The translations under genes and the position numbers were made by a program. 64,000 nt of DNA, taken from positions 5,642,001-5,706,000 of the forward strand of contig JAKZAN010000007.1 in the NCBI GenBank assembly GCA_023053545.1. Reading direction: 5' to 3'. Below are positions 36,105-47,200 of this stretch, piece after piece. Position 1 is the first letter of the stretch, and each line of letters starts with the position of its first letter. The notes beneath the pieces are model-generated. The model searched no databases. It saw nothing but the letters and a program-made list of their open reading frames with translations, and had not been told where the DNA came from. The stretch is from Lepidurus packardi. Taxonomy: Eukaryota; Arthropoda; Branchiopoda; Notostraca; Triopsidae.

Positions 36105-37473
36105 ATGCCTGGTGAGCGAATGGTTATTGGTATGCCCCCCGACAAAGTTACAGAGTTGCCTCCAGAGTTGGATAGCCTGGGAATTCTGGGAAGAGGTCGC
36201 TGTGAAGATTTCAAAGGGAGATGGATTTCTGTGGGAGAATACTACACACCAGGGCCGGATTCGTGCACAGTTTGCGTCTGCGACAAAGGCAAGCCTAAAT
36301 GGTGCCAAGCCGTACTCTGTGCACCTCCAAACGTAAGCTTTTGTAGTTAAACAATATATTCCAAGTCACATATAGTCAAACCCTGTATATTACTGATGTT
36401 TTCTATTCTAGGATTGCAAATCATTCCGAGTAGGGAATAACTGCTGCGAGTTTGTTTGCTTGGATGACCTGGCAGGTAAAGGTGGCGGTTTTTGGGATGT
36501 TTTGAGTGGCGACATGGGTTTACGTCTTGTAGCGTCGGCTATAACAGCAATCCTGTCTCTAGCTTTGTTGCTTTTCTTGGTGCATAGGCTGAGGAAAAAA
36601 CGACGTCGTACGGCAGGTATAAGCATATAACCTTACTAACGTGTCTGGTGTATGCTAAAAGTTTGTTTATGATTTCTAGCTACCCGTCAAGAAGCTCGTG
36701 AGCCAAACTTAGGTTCCTTAGATCACATGTCTGGCAGCAACGCATTTTTAAACCGGCAAGATCAAGTGGACTTCTTAGGGGAACAACCGCCACCACATTA
36801 TGTCTTCTGGAAACCTCCGACCTACATGCCACCGGTTGGGGAAGCTCCACCCCCTTATTCCGAAGCTGGAACACCGATATCATTCTTCCCTCCAGAACCA
36901 TCCGCCCCGTCTGTGCAGACGAGTGCAGTTTCGGCCACGCTACCTGCAGTGCTACCACCTGAAATTTGCATTGTTGATCAGGCAGAACAAAAAATTCCGA
37001 CAGAGAATACTCGTTTGTTAGGTGAGGAAGAGACTGTAAACCAGGTTAACGAACCGCCAATCCATACTCTGGTCCAAACTTCATCTCCATTATTAGCAAG
37101 TCGGGCAACAATAGACTTGGAAGAAGCCACTCCCCCTCCCAGCTATGCGGACATTATAGCTGCTAGTAGCAGCAGCGACAACTTGAGCACGCAGGAAAGG
37201 ATTCAAACCACGGTACGAATTAGGCCACGGAGTGACGGAATACGCTTGAGCAATACGGTACCCCGTGACCACAGAGCAGGACGCAACACGTTAACTGAGA
37301 TTGAACGCGACGCTGCCATGCAGCGTTTTAGTTTGCAATTAGCCTTGGATTTGTCTGCTTCTAGTAGTTCGTCTCTGTCTTTAAGTCCAGCGAACCCTCT
37401 CATTTCGCCTACATCTTCCTCTTCAGCTTCGTCCGGTGAGATACGGCAAAATAGCCAGCGGAACGCTTCATAA
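36105..37473 (+). CDS. DGCR2/IDD-like membrane protein: VWC domain, one membrane span, PPxY tail
   Basis: Exons: 36105-36332, 36412-36616 and 36680-37473, giving 408 aa from the first good Met. A von Willebrand C domain (RCEDFKGRW, DSCTVCVCDKGKPKWC, DCKSFRVGNNCCEFVCLDD) is followed by one membrane helix (VASAITAILSLALLLFLV) and a basic stop-transfer run (RLRKKRRR). The cytoplasmic tail has three Pro-Tyr motifs (PPHYVFWKPPTY, PPPYSE, PPSYAD), which bind WW domains such as those of NEDD4-type ligases. The architecture and the CKSF..GN.CCEF phrase fit the arthropod proteins annotated as integral membrane protein DGCR2/IDD. No signal peptide is visible at this start, so either translation starts in an upstream exon or the helix acts as a signal anchor. 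A poly(A) signal lies at 37901-37906. Confidence 0.78.
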
Positions 37474-38043
37474 TGCTCTTACAAATACTATGGTGGCGTT
37501 GGGCCAAGTACCGTGTTCATATACCGTATTGGGATCTCAAAAGAACTGACTGTCGGCATTTTCGTAGAATTTCTTAGTTTTCTTGCTATTTTATCCAAAC
37601 TCGTTGTTTTTATCTTGACCTCATCTTAACCATTCCACATTTTCGCATTTTAATTCTCTTAACCTTCATTTTACTTGCCAGTGTAGCATTTACGTAGATT
37701 TTCTTTTACTTCACTCGTGTATGCTACTCGTATTGGCGTGGTATTGGCCATTCAATGATTTCAATTATCATGAAATAGCTCCAATTGTCTGGCTTGTGCC
37801 TTTATGTTAGATGAGCCTATTATATAAGTGAAAAAACAAAAACAAAAAATTTCGTAGGTAAAGCTAATACCTAGATTGTCTGTACAAAATCAAAAGCAGA
37901 AATAAAAATTAAATGTACCTTTCAAACATAGGCTTCCGCATTCTCGTCTGGGGGGTTCTAGTTAGCCAGTGGATATTGATTTCATTTATCGAACTGTTTC
38001 GCATGGGTGGGCACGTCTCCTAAGTGTATTTTTTTTTTAAATA

Positions 38044-38220
38044 CAGTAGGTCTAGGTGCCACTTATTGTGATCAGTGGTTATTAGAATCAGCCGCATTAA
38101 AGAATCAAACTTTAAAAGACTAATTCAAAATGATAAAATTCATAGCATTTTAATCAATTATCAGAATCACACTTTCGGATATTAGAATCAATTTCCAAAG
38201 AATCTTCACATGTAAAGCAA
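38044..38220. mobile_element. Possible non-autonomous Tc1/pogo-like remnant
   Basis: Starts at a TA followed by CAGTAGGTCTAGG and holds several spaced copies of TTATTAGAATCA-like words (near 38063, 38080, 38158, 38178). Such a CAG start and TTATT..ATCA periodicity is seen in pogo/Tigger-type DNA transposons. A matching right terminal repeat was not found, so the call is weak and the right end is arbitrary. Confidence 0.3.
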
Positions 38221-38229
38221 TGAAACTAC

Positions 38230-38319
38230 AGTAGTGACCGCTAAAAGGACTTTGCGTTTTGACCAATGATAGTGCTTTTACGTCGTTTTAACCAATTCTA
38301 TCATTCTTAGCGTACTACT
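38230..38319. repeat. 90-bp nested inverted repeat (fold-back, MITE-like)
   Basis: Outer arms AGTAGT (38230-38235) and ACTACT (38314-38319) continue imperfectly inward as GACCGCTAA against TTAGCGT. Inner arms AATGATAG (38265-38272) and CTATCATT (38298-38305) match perfectly. No coding potential. It may be a tiny transposon derivative. Confidence 0.45.
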
Positions 38320-38917
38320 ACGCTTAGGGAGAAATTCCTTCTAACCTCCTCAGTCAGTTATGAGAATGTTATTCAATTGAATGACCAGCTCCTTTATTAA
38401 TTGACCGGGGAATTTAGAAGGGATATGGGTTGAGAACCCTACCTTTAATTAGAAAGCTTAAACTTTCGAACCAGCTTTCACTTTATTAAGCCATATCATG
38501 TGCCATTCCTATAAGCGCAGTGCATTTCTTGACGTAGTCACGTATAGGTAAACAATTCTTGCCGAAATTTTCAAACGAATTGTACATTCATTGCACAGGG
38601 CATCTAAGAAGTGCTATAAGCATGGTCGTATTGACTCTACATGGGAAAATCAGAAATGCAATTTCCTATTACGAATATCAAGAATATTTGACTACAATTT
38701 GTTTTGCTATACTATAACGAAAAGCAATGCTATGCATAAACAACAGAAGATAAGTAATATCGCCATTATAACGACATTTTCATAAACCCACCATTGCTAA
38801 ATTACCCCATGGTCCTAAACCAGTTTAGAAAAGAAAATTCAGGGATTGGTTCATGGTTCAAACATTAGATCTGCCCGTTTTACGGCAATCGGATGAACCA
38901 TTTAATAAACAACAAAC

Positions 38918-39699
38918 ATGGCTGCTTTAGCAAGTTTTCGGGCATCCTTTCCTGCAATTCGTTCAACATTTATTAACAGGTAATTCTGCCGTACTTTTTA
39001 TTATAATGTAAATTTCTCTAGTACAGTAAAGTCGATTTCAATTTGGGTCCAAATTTGTTTTTGTAGACGTTGGATATCTGTAGCATCTGCACTGTACACG
39101 GATGATCCCAGCCAGGTTTTTAAAGTACGCGAAGCACCTCTAAAAAATGCCAACGAAGTTTTGGGAGGCGAAGATCACCACCATCAGAATCTTATCACCG
39201 TGCCTGAGAAGGTTAGCTATTTTTTAAAATATACGTGATCCCTAGGTACAAAATGATTACCTAGCCAATGATGTACAGGTTAATATTGCGCCCATAACGG
39301 GAGTTCCCGAGGAACATATCGTAACAAGGCGCGTTCGCATTTATTCACCGGTTAAACATGCCATGCAATCTGGTACTAATAATACGCATGGTTGGAAGAT
39401 GGAGTTTGATACCCGTGAGAGGTGGGAAAACCCTTTGATGGGGTGGATCTCGAGGTAAGATCAAAGCTACATACGTACTTTCGTGTTTGGGCTTAATTTA
39501 TTAAATTGCATCTCGGGTCAGTGGTGATCCTATTTCCAATGTCCATGTCAACTTCTCTAACAAAGAAGAGGCTATTTCATACTGTGAAAAACACGGGTAT
39601 GATTGGTATGTAGTTGAAAAAACGGAGAAAAAACCTAAGGTGAAGAACTACGGAGCCAATTTTGCATGGAGCAAGAACACTCGGGTTTCCACCAAATAA
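38918..39699 (+). CDS. NDUFS4: NADH dehydrogenase iron-sulfur protein 4 (complex I, 18 kDa), proximal-exon isoform
   Basis: Accessory subunit of respiratory complex I needed for assembly and stability of the NADH-oxidising arm. Exons: 38918-38979, 39067-39211, 39279-39454 and 39522-39699, giving 186 aa. The N-terminus ([20 protein letters not shown]) is a mitochondrial presequence. The core reads [34 protein letters not shown] and GWIS, and the end is [17 protein letters not shown]; the final RVSTK is conserved to mammals. A second copy of the last exon lies 230 bp downstream (listed separately). No AATAAA is seen between the two copies. Confidence 0.95.
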
Positions 39700-39929
39700 T
39701 GGGGATCTTTGAAAATACTTGTTTCCGCATTGGTATAGGCAATATACAGAAAAGCATGATTTGCATGTTTGTAAATCACATGCACTGCCCTGTCCCCAAA
39801 CGTAATTTTGAAGTCTAAGAAAATATAGTACATTTATGACTGCCTGTAACTCTGGGCTTACTTATTATCCTTTTGGTTCAAAGCATGCCGATGTTAAAGA
39901 CTATACTTCAGATTTACAATTTCGTTTAG

Positions 39930-40107
39930 TTCTGATCCCCTTTCGTACACTCAATTGGACTTCTCCTCGCTGGAAGCAGCAAAGGAATTTTGTGAAAAGC
40001 ATGGCTGGGAGTATTATGTTACTACCAAAGTTGTTCGTCAAAGGAAGGACAGACCTTACGGGAACAATTTCTCTTGGAATAAGAAGACACGGGTGTCTAC
40101 GAAATAG
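39930..40107 (+). CDS. NDUFS4: Second, diverged copy of the NDUFS4 terminal exon
   Basis: Preceded by a good acceptor (TTTCGTTTAG), this stretch is exactly 178 bp, the same as the NDUFS4 last exon at 39522-39699, and enters in the same phase (one base finishing a Ser codon). It reads SSDPLSYTQLDF, EFCEKHGWEYYV, YGNNFSWNKKTRVSTK and a stop. I count 29 identical residues out of 59 between the two copies, and both keep the GNNF/GANF..W..TRVSTK end. The open frame without any frameshift after so much divergence suggests selection. It may be an alternative last exon chosen by skipping the proximal one, giving a second NDUFS4 isoform. A recent pseudo-exon is unlikely. Confidence 0.75.
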
Positions 40108-40235
40108 GATTTGATCGACTGGAGATTGAAACTTTGCGTACATTTTTCCTATTTGTGTAGGTGATTTTTTCATGTATTAGCGGAAAAGTTTTTTTTTTCA
40201 TAGAGAAAATTAGTTTTCTAACTCACAAATACAGG

Positions 40236-41974
40236 TTATTCCAGTTTAGGCTCGTCGTATAGTTTGCGTATATACGAGTGTAATTCTTCTTTCCACTTCC
40301 GAAATGAATTTTGTAGGCTGTTGTCATCTCCAAGCACGCGATGCAGACATATTTTATAAGTGGGCATACTTTTCAAAGTGGCTATTTTTGTAGTTCCGGC
40401 AGTTGGAACTTTAGCGGCCACACACGCTGTAGGAAATTTGGCTATTGAGGCTGTAGCCAAACAGGCGTAAACTTCGTTAACTTCACGTGTTGCCCTATGT
40501 ACCGCAGTTAATTGTATTTCCAGCAAATTTAGGAGTTTACTTTCGGTAATAATAATAAGCCACTGCTGTAGCTGTATGAGGGCAAATATAGTACTTGTCT
40601 TCCTTCCAGCAATGAGCGATGGTTTCAGCGATTTTCTTGTCGTTGAAAGAATAAGCTCCTATAAAAACCCGTTACACATGCCGGTCGAAATCACAAGGTA
40701 CGTAAGTTACAAACCAGCCACGAATTGTTGTATCTGTTCTTTAATCTTTCTGGGCAAAAGGACTAGCTTCTTTTCTTCCAACTGACGCATGTAATATGCC
40801 ACAGTTTCAGGATCAGAAGTCGCGAAATAGAGCAAGCGTTCCACATTATATGGTACCTATTCAGGTATAAAAATAAAGCATAATTAAGAAGTAGAACTTC
40901 AGTAGTTACTTGGATATCCATAGCAGAAGCATGCGTTGCCACGGCTTTTTCCTTAAAGCTAAGAATGCCATCGTCTATTAAATGGCGCAATGTTTCGTTC
41001 TCGTTTAGAGACGCAGTAAGGTTAATAGGGATACCCATACGTTTGGCCAGTACTCCAGCTAAATCATCGATTTTATTTTAGCATAGCTTCTTTGCTTGTT
41101 TCACATACCTGCTAAATTACCCGCCGCCCCCGACGGTACGATTATGTTTACTGTCTTAGTGTAGTGTTTGGAACATTGCAAGTAAATATAGATAAAATGG
41201 GCCACTTGAACCAAAATTCGTCCCCAGTTAATGCTGTTGATCGAAGTCAATTGGAATTCTTTTCTGAAATTCTCGTCGAGCAGCAAATATTTTATAGGCA
41301 CGTCGAGATCGTCCGAAGAGCCTTCCACATTAAAAACATGGATATTTGGGCGTAGAACGGTGGTCATTTGGAGTTCCTGCATTTCACTGCAACGTTTGTC
41401 TGGATATAATACTAGAAGTTGTATTTCGGGAATATCCTTCAAGGCGTGAATAGCAGCCCCGCCAGTATCGCCGCTGGTTCCCACCAAAATCGTAAGTCTT
41501 TGCTGTTTCAGTTTTAGGAAATACTGCAGCAGACGAGAGACGACGGACATGGCAAAATCTTTGAAAGCCAAAGTGGGACCATGGAATAACTCCGCAACGG
41601 ACAAGCCATTTTTAAGTTGCGCTATTGGGATAACACTGTCGGGATTCTCAAAATTTTGAAAAGCTACTTTGACAATGTCAGTAATGTCTCGGTCCGGAAT
41701 TTCTTCGGGATCAATGTAAAGGCGTAAAACACGCGTTAAAAGCTGGGGATACGACCAACTTCGCCATTCTTCAAGCGTTTCCATGCATATGTGAGGGATA
41801 TAATTGGGAACGTACAACCCTCCATCCGAAGCGTAACCTAAAATAAATTCCTTCAACTTAGCCGTTAGCGACATTACTGCATGCTAAGTCACGAAAAAGC
41901 AGACCTGCGAACAACACTTGCTGAAATGAAAGGTCATTTTCTCCTGCTCCTCCACGCGTACTGCAATATTTCAT
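40236..41974 (-). CDS. THNSL2: Threonine synthase-like 2
   Basis: PLP-fold enzyme related to threonine synthase; the vertebrate protein acts as a phospho-lyase on phosphohomoserine-type substrates. Exons (minus): 41905-41974, 41109-41837, 40910-41058, 40715-40856, 40541-40658 and 40236-40494, giving 488 aa. Family marks are KYCSTRGGAGENDLSFQQ, GYASDGGLYVP, the PLP-lysine motif HGPTLAFKDFAMS, the phosphate-binding GTSGDTGGAAI, and VPSGAAGNLAG joined across an intron to VLAKRMGIP. The last intron (40495-40540) is only 46 bp. The first donor reads GTCTGC, which is weak, but it joins LFAG to YASDGG in frame. An ATG at 41874 in the long exon would drop the conserved N-terminus and is rejected. Confidence 0.93.
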
Positions 41975-42331
41975 AGTGAAATACGCATGAAATAATACTG
42001 TAAAATTCAGTAAAATCCCGTTAGTTTACGGATAGTCAGTCTACAGTGGAACGTCGAACTGCAATGCGTAACTTTAACGAGAATCGTAAGAGGCAGAAAT
42101 CTACGAAGAACGATTAGGAGAAAACTTCTGGCGTAAAAACTACCATAACGGTTCTTCTTGTACTTCACCGTCTCGACTAGCTATGGCAGGCTGTAAGATA
42201 AGAAAAGATAAGATGAGATTGGGAAAAGCTAACTCGGAATAATAACTAATACCGTCGGACAGAATTGTTTACATAAAAAACACCAGATGGCAAATTCACG
42301 CAAAGAAATTCTGTAGGCGTGGTCAATTAAA
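41975..42331. promoter_or_regulatory. Divergent promoter region THNSL2 / AK6
   Basis: 357 bp between two outward-facing start codons. No TATA box or other defined motif was recognised. Confidence 0.4.
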
Positions 42332-43032
<701 letters not shown>

Positions 43033-43110
43033 CCGTTTATTCACCAATAAATCTCTTTAAAATGTAAAAATTTTTTACTAAGAACAAAGTAACCATGGTT
43101 AGTTCCCGAA

Positions 43111-43940
43111 CTAGTTAACCCGTCCCAGGCTACGCTTTATTTCTTTGATTTTGTCCGCAATGTTAGCGTAGTATTTAATTTTGGCTAGAATCGTTCGAGC
43201 GTCTTCCGTTCGTCCGTCCTTGAATGCACGAGACATCTCGTTGAGCAGTTTTTCAATAACTTTTTGATTTTCCGAATCCAACTGGTCTACACTGTGTTCT
43301 TCCGCTTCTACTAGATTTTCATTGATATCCATAATCTCCATCAGGAAATCGGGATCTACGTGCATTTCTCCCTCTTGAAGAGGAATTCCGTGCAACTGAA
43401 GGAGATAATGACCGCGTTCAATCGGGTCAAGCAGGGTCTTGTATGCACGATTAACTAATGAGGAATATTCTGCCGAAACGTCTTGTTCTGCCTGTGTTAG
43501 TTACGAGCAAACTTGTATAAGTAGAGTACAAGATCAATGCGAAAGCGACGCCAAAAAAGCCTTACCTGGCCCTTACGGGAAAACCTATCAGGATGAAGCT
43601 GCATCTGCAACTTTCGAAACCGCGTTCTAAGATCTTTGGGGTCTATATGATATGTGGGAGGAAAGGAAAACACACCGAAGTAGTTGGCTTCACGGTCGGG
43701 CTTTTGGATAGTGCTGCATTCCTTACACAACACTTGGCCTCGTATATCAGCTCCACACTTCCAGCAACTGACATCTGTTTCACCATGGGCGTCGCTCGCA
43801 ATAGAATTTCTTCTTACTAGTACAGAAGATGACGTGACTAACCTAGATTTATAGGTACTACACAAGATTATTGGTGTTGCGAATTTGGTATATAATGACG
43901 GTAAATACAACACACGTGACACAATTCCGCGCCACGCCAT
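43111..43940 (-). CDS. HSCB: Iron-sulfur cluster co-chaperone HscB, mitochondrial
   Basis: J-protein that brings the ISCU scaffold to mortalin for transfer of new Fe-S clusters, including to complex I and II. Exons (minus): 43566-43940 and 43111-43491, giving 251 aa. A basic presequence (MAWRGIVSRVLYLP) precedes the metazoan zinc-binding element with two CxxC pairs (CWKCGADI, CKECSTIQ). The J domain follows, with HPD in QLHPDRFS; then the helical HSCB C-domain (LLQLHGIPLQEGE, FLMEIMDINE). Its 3' end faces AK6, 78 bp away. An AATAAA on this strand lies at 43036-43041, next to the AK6 stop codon. Confidence 0.95.
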
Positions 43941-44014
43941 ACTTGTTTATTAGTAAATATTAGGGCACCATCTAGTTAGCTATAAGAAAACGACAAATCG
44001 CGGTAATTTTACAC

Positions 44015-44082
44015 TGTAAAAGAAATATTTATCGCTTCTCGGCCTTTTGGCTAAGATCAAAGTGTGTTGTAAAAGAAATATT
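44015..44082. repeat. 15-bp target-site duplication around the U2 fragment
   Basis: The word TGTAAAAGAAATATT occurs at 44015-44029 and again at 44068-44082, identical, directly framing the U2-derived piece. This is the footprint of a staggered-cut insertion as made by LINE-type retrotransposition. Confidence 0.85.
44031..44065 (+). pseudogene. Truncated U2 snRNA retro-copy (first 35 nt)
   Basis: From ATCGCTTCTCGGCC to CAAAGTGT the sequence equals the highly conserved 5' end of invertebrate U2 snRNA (the part with stem I and the start of the branch-site region). It then stops: the branch-pairing GTAGTA and all later U2 sequence are missing. It is flanked by the 15-bp direct repeat above and has no poly(A) tail. 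It cannot work as an snRNA. On the transcribed strand of PIAS it would be antisense to U2. Confidence 0.85.
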
Positions 44083-44249
44083 CTTAAAAAATACATCTTC
44101 ATAAAACATACAATGCAGCACAGCTGAAAACTCATGATATACAGAATGTGCAAAAGGAGATATTTTCCCTTTAAATCGTACACTGTACACGCTTATAGCA
44201 AAACTAGAAAATAATTCAAATAAGCGCACCAAAGCAAACGCAGCAAAGG

Positions 44250-47200
44250 CTAATCCAAAGAAATTATATCTGGTGACTCCGACCTTCCCTGCATTGACTT
44301 TTGGGATCCCGTAGAATACCCACAAACTGCGAAAAAAATAAAAATAATTAAACATTACATAACTGGCACATATTATACTTCATCCGTAAATAACTAAGTC
44401 TACGTCGGTTTTTTATAACATAAACAATGAGTTCTGGTAATAAAATCACCATGCTCACCTAAGTCCATTTCGACTAGAAACTCGGACTGGTAATGGAAAA
44501 TTAGTGTACTTACCAGAAGCTGAGTTATTTGTAGAGGATCCAACTGCACTAGATGGGTACGAAGTTGGGTACGACATCATGCTTGATCCAGTGAAGTATG
44601 ATTTCCTAAACAATACAAAATAGAAGAAATATACTTGAAAAACTGAGGAATACCAATTCACTGTGTATGTATTGCAATATGACACTTGGAAACTTAGAAC
44701 CTTAGACTTAGAATTGTGGAACTATGAAAATAAACCTAAATGGACAAGAAACTGAAGGAGCCCGAAATTCAATATAATTTTTTCCACTAACTTATAACTT
44801 ATAGGACAATTGGAAGCAATTTGTTTGTTTTTGATTAATTGGCAGGACGCTAGTATGGCCAGTTGTAACCGGTGTACCCATTGGCAAACGGGTACACGCT
44901 GTAGGTCTCATTACTATTACTGTATTCATAGCTAGGGTAGTAACCCTGAGCAGAGTTGTGTCCGACATACTGACGAGGGGTGTTCGCATAGCTAGAAAAC
45001 TGCTCAGCCGGTGCATCAAAACGTCGATTTCGGTTGGTCCAGTAATCTTGCATTGAATTTGAATCCTGAAATCGGCCATTGTAAAAATCTGGATATTGTT
45101 GCCAGGGTTGGTTAGCAATGTCATAAGGTACTGATGGAGATTGAACGGAATATGGCTGAAATGCAGAATTTCCAGATTTAAATGGCTGGCATTCGGAATG
45201 GGGCGCAGAATACGCCACTTTGCTCTCGGGAGCTATATCACAAGGCTTCAATTGAGCATTTACAGAACCCTCGCTTAAGGCACTTTTTTTACATTGACGA
45301 GAATGCACAGGCGCATTAGGGATTCCGTGACTCAAAGGTGTTGGAATTGGACTACTTGGTTGCTTGGCTAGAAGCTCAGGTACCGTATCATTGTGCCGAG
45401 GTTGCACATTTGTATCAACAAGAGAACCGCGGGTCAAAGATGATGACTTACTCCCTTGCTGCACGCTAGTGACAGGAAGTTTCATCGGGAGCTGTTTAGT
45501 TACCCCAGCTGAGTCAGATTTTTGGGGTTTTAGCTCGGAAGTCTGTAAACAGGTTTTGTTTCTGGAACTGGTTTCTGGAATGCTGACTGAGATTAATTTC
45601 AGAGATTTCGAGACAGTTGGGGTACATGCCAAAACTGAAGGTCGTAGATCAATTGCGGTATCTAGCCGTCTTGGCGTTGGTTTAGGACTACGAGAAATTC
45701 GACGCCTACTTGCAGATTCACTCTGATTGCGTTCGTTTTTGTCGTTTAACTGCGTAGCTACATGAGATTCCTTAGCCTGTTTAGCAGACACATCATCTTG
45801 CCCTGAGCGGGCAATACTCGACTTGGAAGATTTGACTGCTTTGCCCACTTTGGAATCTTTGGAATGGGAACTGGTACAAGACTTCGCGGACGTTGATAGG
45901 GTACTAACGTTAGAAACAGACGCAAGTTCAGTTACGGATGATTTTTGCGACGATCGGTGTTTCTTTTTTGAAGACTTGTCTTCGTTTCCAGACTTTCTTA
46001 AGGATTTCCGATAATCCAATGCGCTAGTATGATCCCGAACTTTAACGGCAACATCTGATCGCATATTTATCTTTAAACGTTTTGGGGAGGATACCTTGAG
46101 TACAGGAATTTTTACAGACGTAGAGGACCTTATATTTTCTTGAACGGAGGCTAATCCAGCAGCTTCTGAGATCGAATGTAAAGGGGGTGAGTCAATTCTG
46201 GTTCGTTTAGATGAAGTTGAAGCAGCTGGCGAGTTCCTCGAATCAGGAATATCGTCTAACTCAACCTGCGAACGCTTCTTCCTAAGCTGGTAAGTAGCAG
46301 CACATGACCTCGGGGGTTTTACGGGTCCATGTCTGGCTTCCTTAGAACTTGGAGAAAGTATAGAGTTATACTAGAAAAGAACCCTTCAGATATAATGCCA
46401 CCAAGCTTGACTCAGGATATCGCTAATGTTATAAAGACACATAAGACGCGATGAGAAGAAAATAGTGAGACATAGTAAAGGACAGGGAATAACAAGGGCA
46501 AATAAAATAACTTACTCATAGTTAGTTCCAGAGCTGACATTGGTTTGAGAAGCATTGGATAACGACGAACCTTGGTACGAATCTAACCAAGAACGTTATT
46601 CTCAATCTACGTCTAATTATGAAAATATGGTCTACCTGAACGTTTGATTTCCTTAGGAGACTTCATAGCAGGCATCTTTGGGGCTTCATCCTCCGAATCA
46701 CTGAGAGTTATGATAGTAACTGGTGGCTTTTTCTTTGCAGGTGGGGTATCCAATAAATCCAATTCTTCAACAGCTACTGTCTCTACAGAAACTGGCTTGG
46801 ATACCTATAAACAAATGGGAATTAACCAAGTTCTTCCTCGGAGAAAAAAGCGATATTACCTGTGCCATAGACTGCGATTTCTTAATTATAGCCAAAGGGC
46901 TCCACGAACCGTCCCCGAGTAGTTGAACTTCCGCACTGTCTTTCGGAAGTAGGGAGGAAGATAGCACATCGGAAAAATAGCTACAAGATTTTCGAATAAT
47001 GTTATTTTTTTAAGTGCATTCTTCGTATAAGATTCATACGCATCTATGCAGAGGTTATCATAGGATACAGGCTTGTCGCAAACAGGACAAACCCAAGTAG
47101 GTTTGCGTTCATTCATCTGCAGGAAAAGTGAGGCATCGAAACATTGGAGATGCTGGCACAGCGAAGAGCGACAAGGCAAAACCATACGCATTTTACCCAG

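Larger units (their letters stand above)
37474..38917. other. Intergenic region with transposon-like remnants
   Basis: 3' untranslated region of the DGCR2/IDD-like gene to about 37.92 kb, then about 1 kb without a gene. It holds the two repeat-like segments listed at 38044-38220 and 38230-38319. The rest is AT-rich and featureless until the NDUFS4 start. Confidence 0.5.
43941..44249. other. Spacer HSCB / PIAS with the U2 insertion
   Basis: Contains the HSCB promoter and the PIAS 3' untranslated region, both on the minus strand, and the U2 snRNA fragment at 44031-44065. Nothing else recognised. Confidence 0.5.

Noticed and set aside
44031..44065. A working U2 snRNA gene
   Set aside because: Only the first 35 nt are present; the branch-site pairing region, the Sm site and the 3' stem-loops are absent, and target-site duplications show it is an insertion.
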